63,062 nucleotides of DNA from Gyrodactylus bullatarudis (lineage: Eukaryota > Platyhelminthes > Monogenea > Gyrodactylidea > Gyrodactylidae), in NCBI GenBank assembly GCA_012064415.1, contig SSNU01000243.1, positions 170,980 to 234,041 of the forward strand. Direction: 5' to 3'. Positions 62,575 through 63,062 of the stretch are shown piece after piece (the first letter of the stretch is position 1; each line of letters starts with the position of its first letter). The translations under genes and the position numbers were made by a program. The notes beneath the pieces were generated by a model, which saw nothing but the letters and a program-made list of their open reading frames with translations, ran no database searches and was not told the origin of the DNA.

Positions 62575-63062
62575 CACTAAACTTCCTAAAAAATGTATTA
62601 GAATTAAACCGGGCGGTAAGGACTTTTTTGCCTGATTACTTATGAGTAGGAGTATGAAATTTATATTTTTCTCAGAAACCAGTTGACATTTTGCTTGACC
62701 ATAAATGAGTTATTTTTCATTATTTCGAGCCGAAATTTCAGCATTGGCTTATTCTTTTCATGTTCTATCTTTATGCGATTTTTTATTCAATTTGCTTCAG
62801 CCAAAACAAAGTTAATTTATTTTTGTAAAAAGTTTTAGATTCAAGTTTTTTTCATTTTTCCCATTCAAGACTAATGTTGGATGACGTCATCATCCATATG
62901 GGGTCTCCTAGGGTAAAAAGTTCTAAAGACCCCCTTTTTTTTCGGCAATCACACATCATGAGATTTGCTTACTCTACTGTACAAACAAAAACAATTCTTT
63001 CCTTTTGGATAACTTAACCAAAAACAAACCTATCTTTGAGTCCTTTTTACTCTATTTTGTAT
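62575..63062. mobile_element. Second copy of Tigger-like element, left portion
   Basis: Beginning CACTAAACTTCCTAAAAAAT at 62575, about 150 bp align directly with the element start at 51225, with scattered substitutions (GGACGGTAAGAAC against GGGCGGTAAGGAC). TA again precedes it. The alignment is then lost in the N gap of the first copy, so this copy shows what the gap may contain (CCGAAATTTCAGCATTGGC onward). It runs out of the window; the right end and any transposase are not seen. Confidence 0.75.

Overview
This is AT-rich nuclear DNA from a bilaterian invertebrate. It has intron-split genes with GT-AG introns, animal-specific families (Dscam, methionine synthase reductase, a pentameric ligand-gated channel, a chymotrypsin-fold protease), Penelope-like and pogo/Tigger transposon remains, and fold-back repeats. 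I cannot name the species. Several introns are only 25-36 nt, far below the usual animal minimum, which points to a lineage with extreme intron reduction. Small-bodied or parasitic invertebrates and some mites are candidates, but this is inference.

Layout. 1-16.2 kb: no host gene that I can support; a decayed Penelope-like element, several fold-back palindromes and a Tc1/mariner-type element without transposase. 16.27-26.61 kb (+): a complete Dscam gene in 27 exons, 2408 residues, with the classic 9 Ig - 4 FN3 - Ig - 2 FN3 - TM layout and no alternative-exon arrays. 28.4-38.5 kb (-): a small family of LRR-type single-pass membrane proteins (B at 29.5, C at 37.4, D at 38.5 kb, and a possible relic at 33.3 kb). 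D has no membrane exon of its own and appears to share that of C. 42.1-46.7 kb: a divergent pair, MTRR (-) and SART1 (+), with start codons 188 bp apart. 49.3-57.1 kb (+): a Cys-loop-family channel lacking the Cys-loop cysteines; its third intron holds a pogo/Tigger-like transposon that spans a 466-bp assembly gap. 59.3-60.7 kb (+): a secreted trypsin-like protease. 61.0-61.4 kb: an unidentified basic ORF. The window ends inside a second copy of the terminal part of the Tigger-like element.

All exon models were built by hand from splice consensus, reading frame and family motifs. The Dscam, MTRR, SART1, channel and protease models each close as one open frame whose summed exon length is divisible by three. 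The genes do not form a pathway: Dscam, the LRR proteins and the channel are surface molecules; MTRR serves cobalamin/methionine metabolism; SART1 is a spliceosome component. The most interesting items are the 25-36 nt introns, the apparent sharing of one membrane exon by two LRR first exons, the MTRR with a collapsed FMN domain, the cysteine-less channel, and a fold-back repeat family whose best copy has practically identical 295-bp arms.
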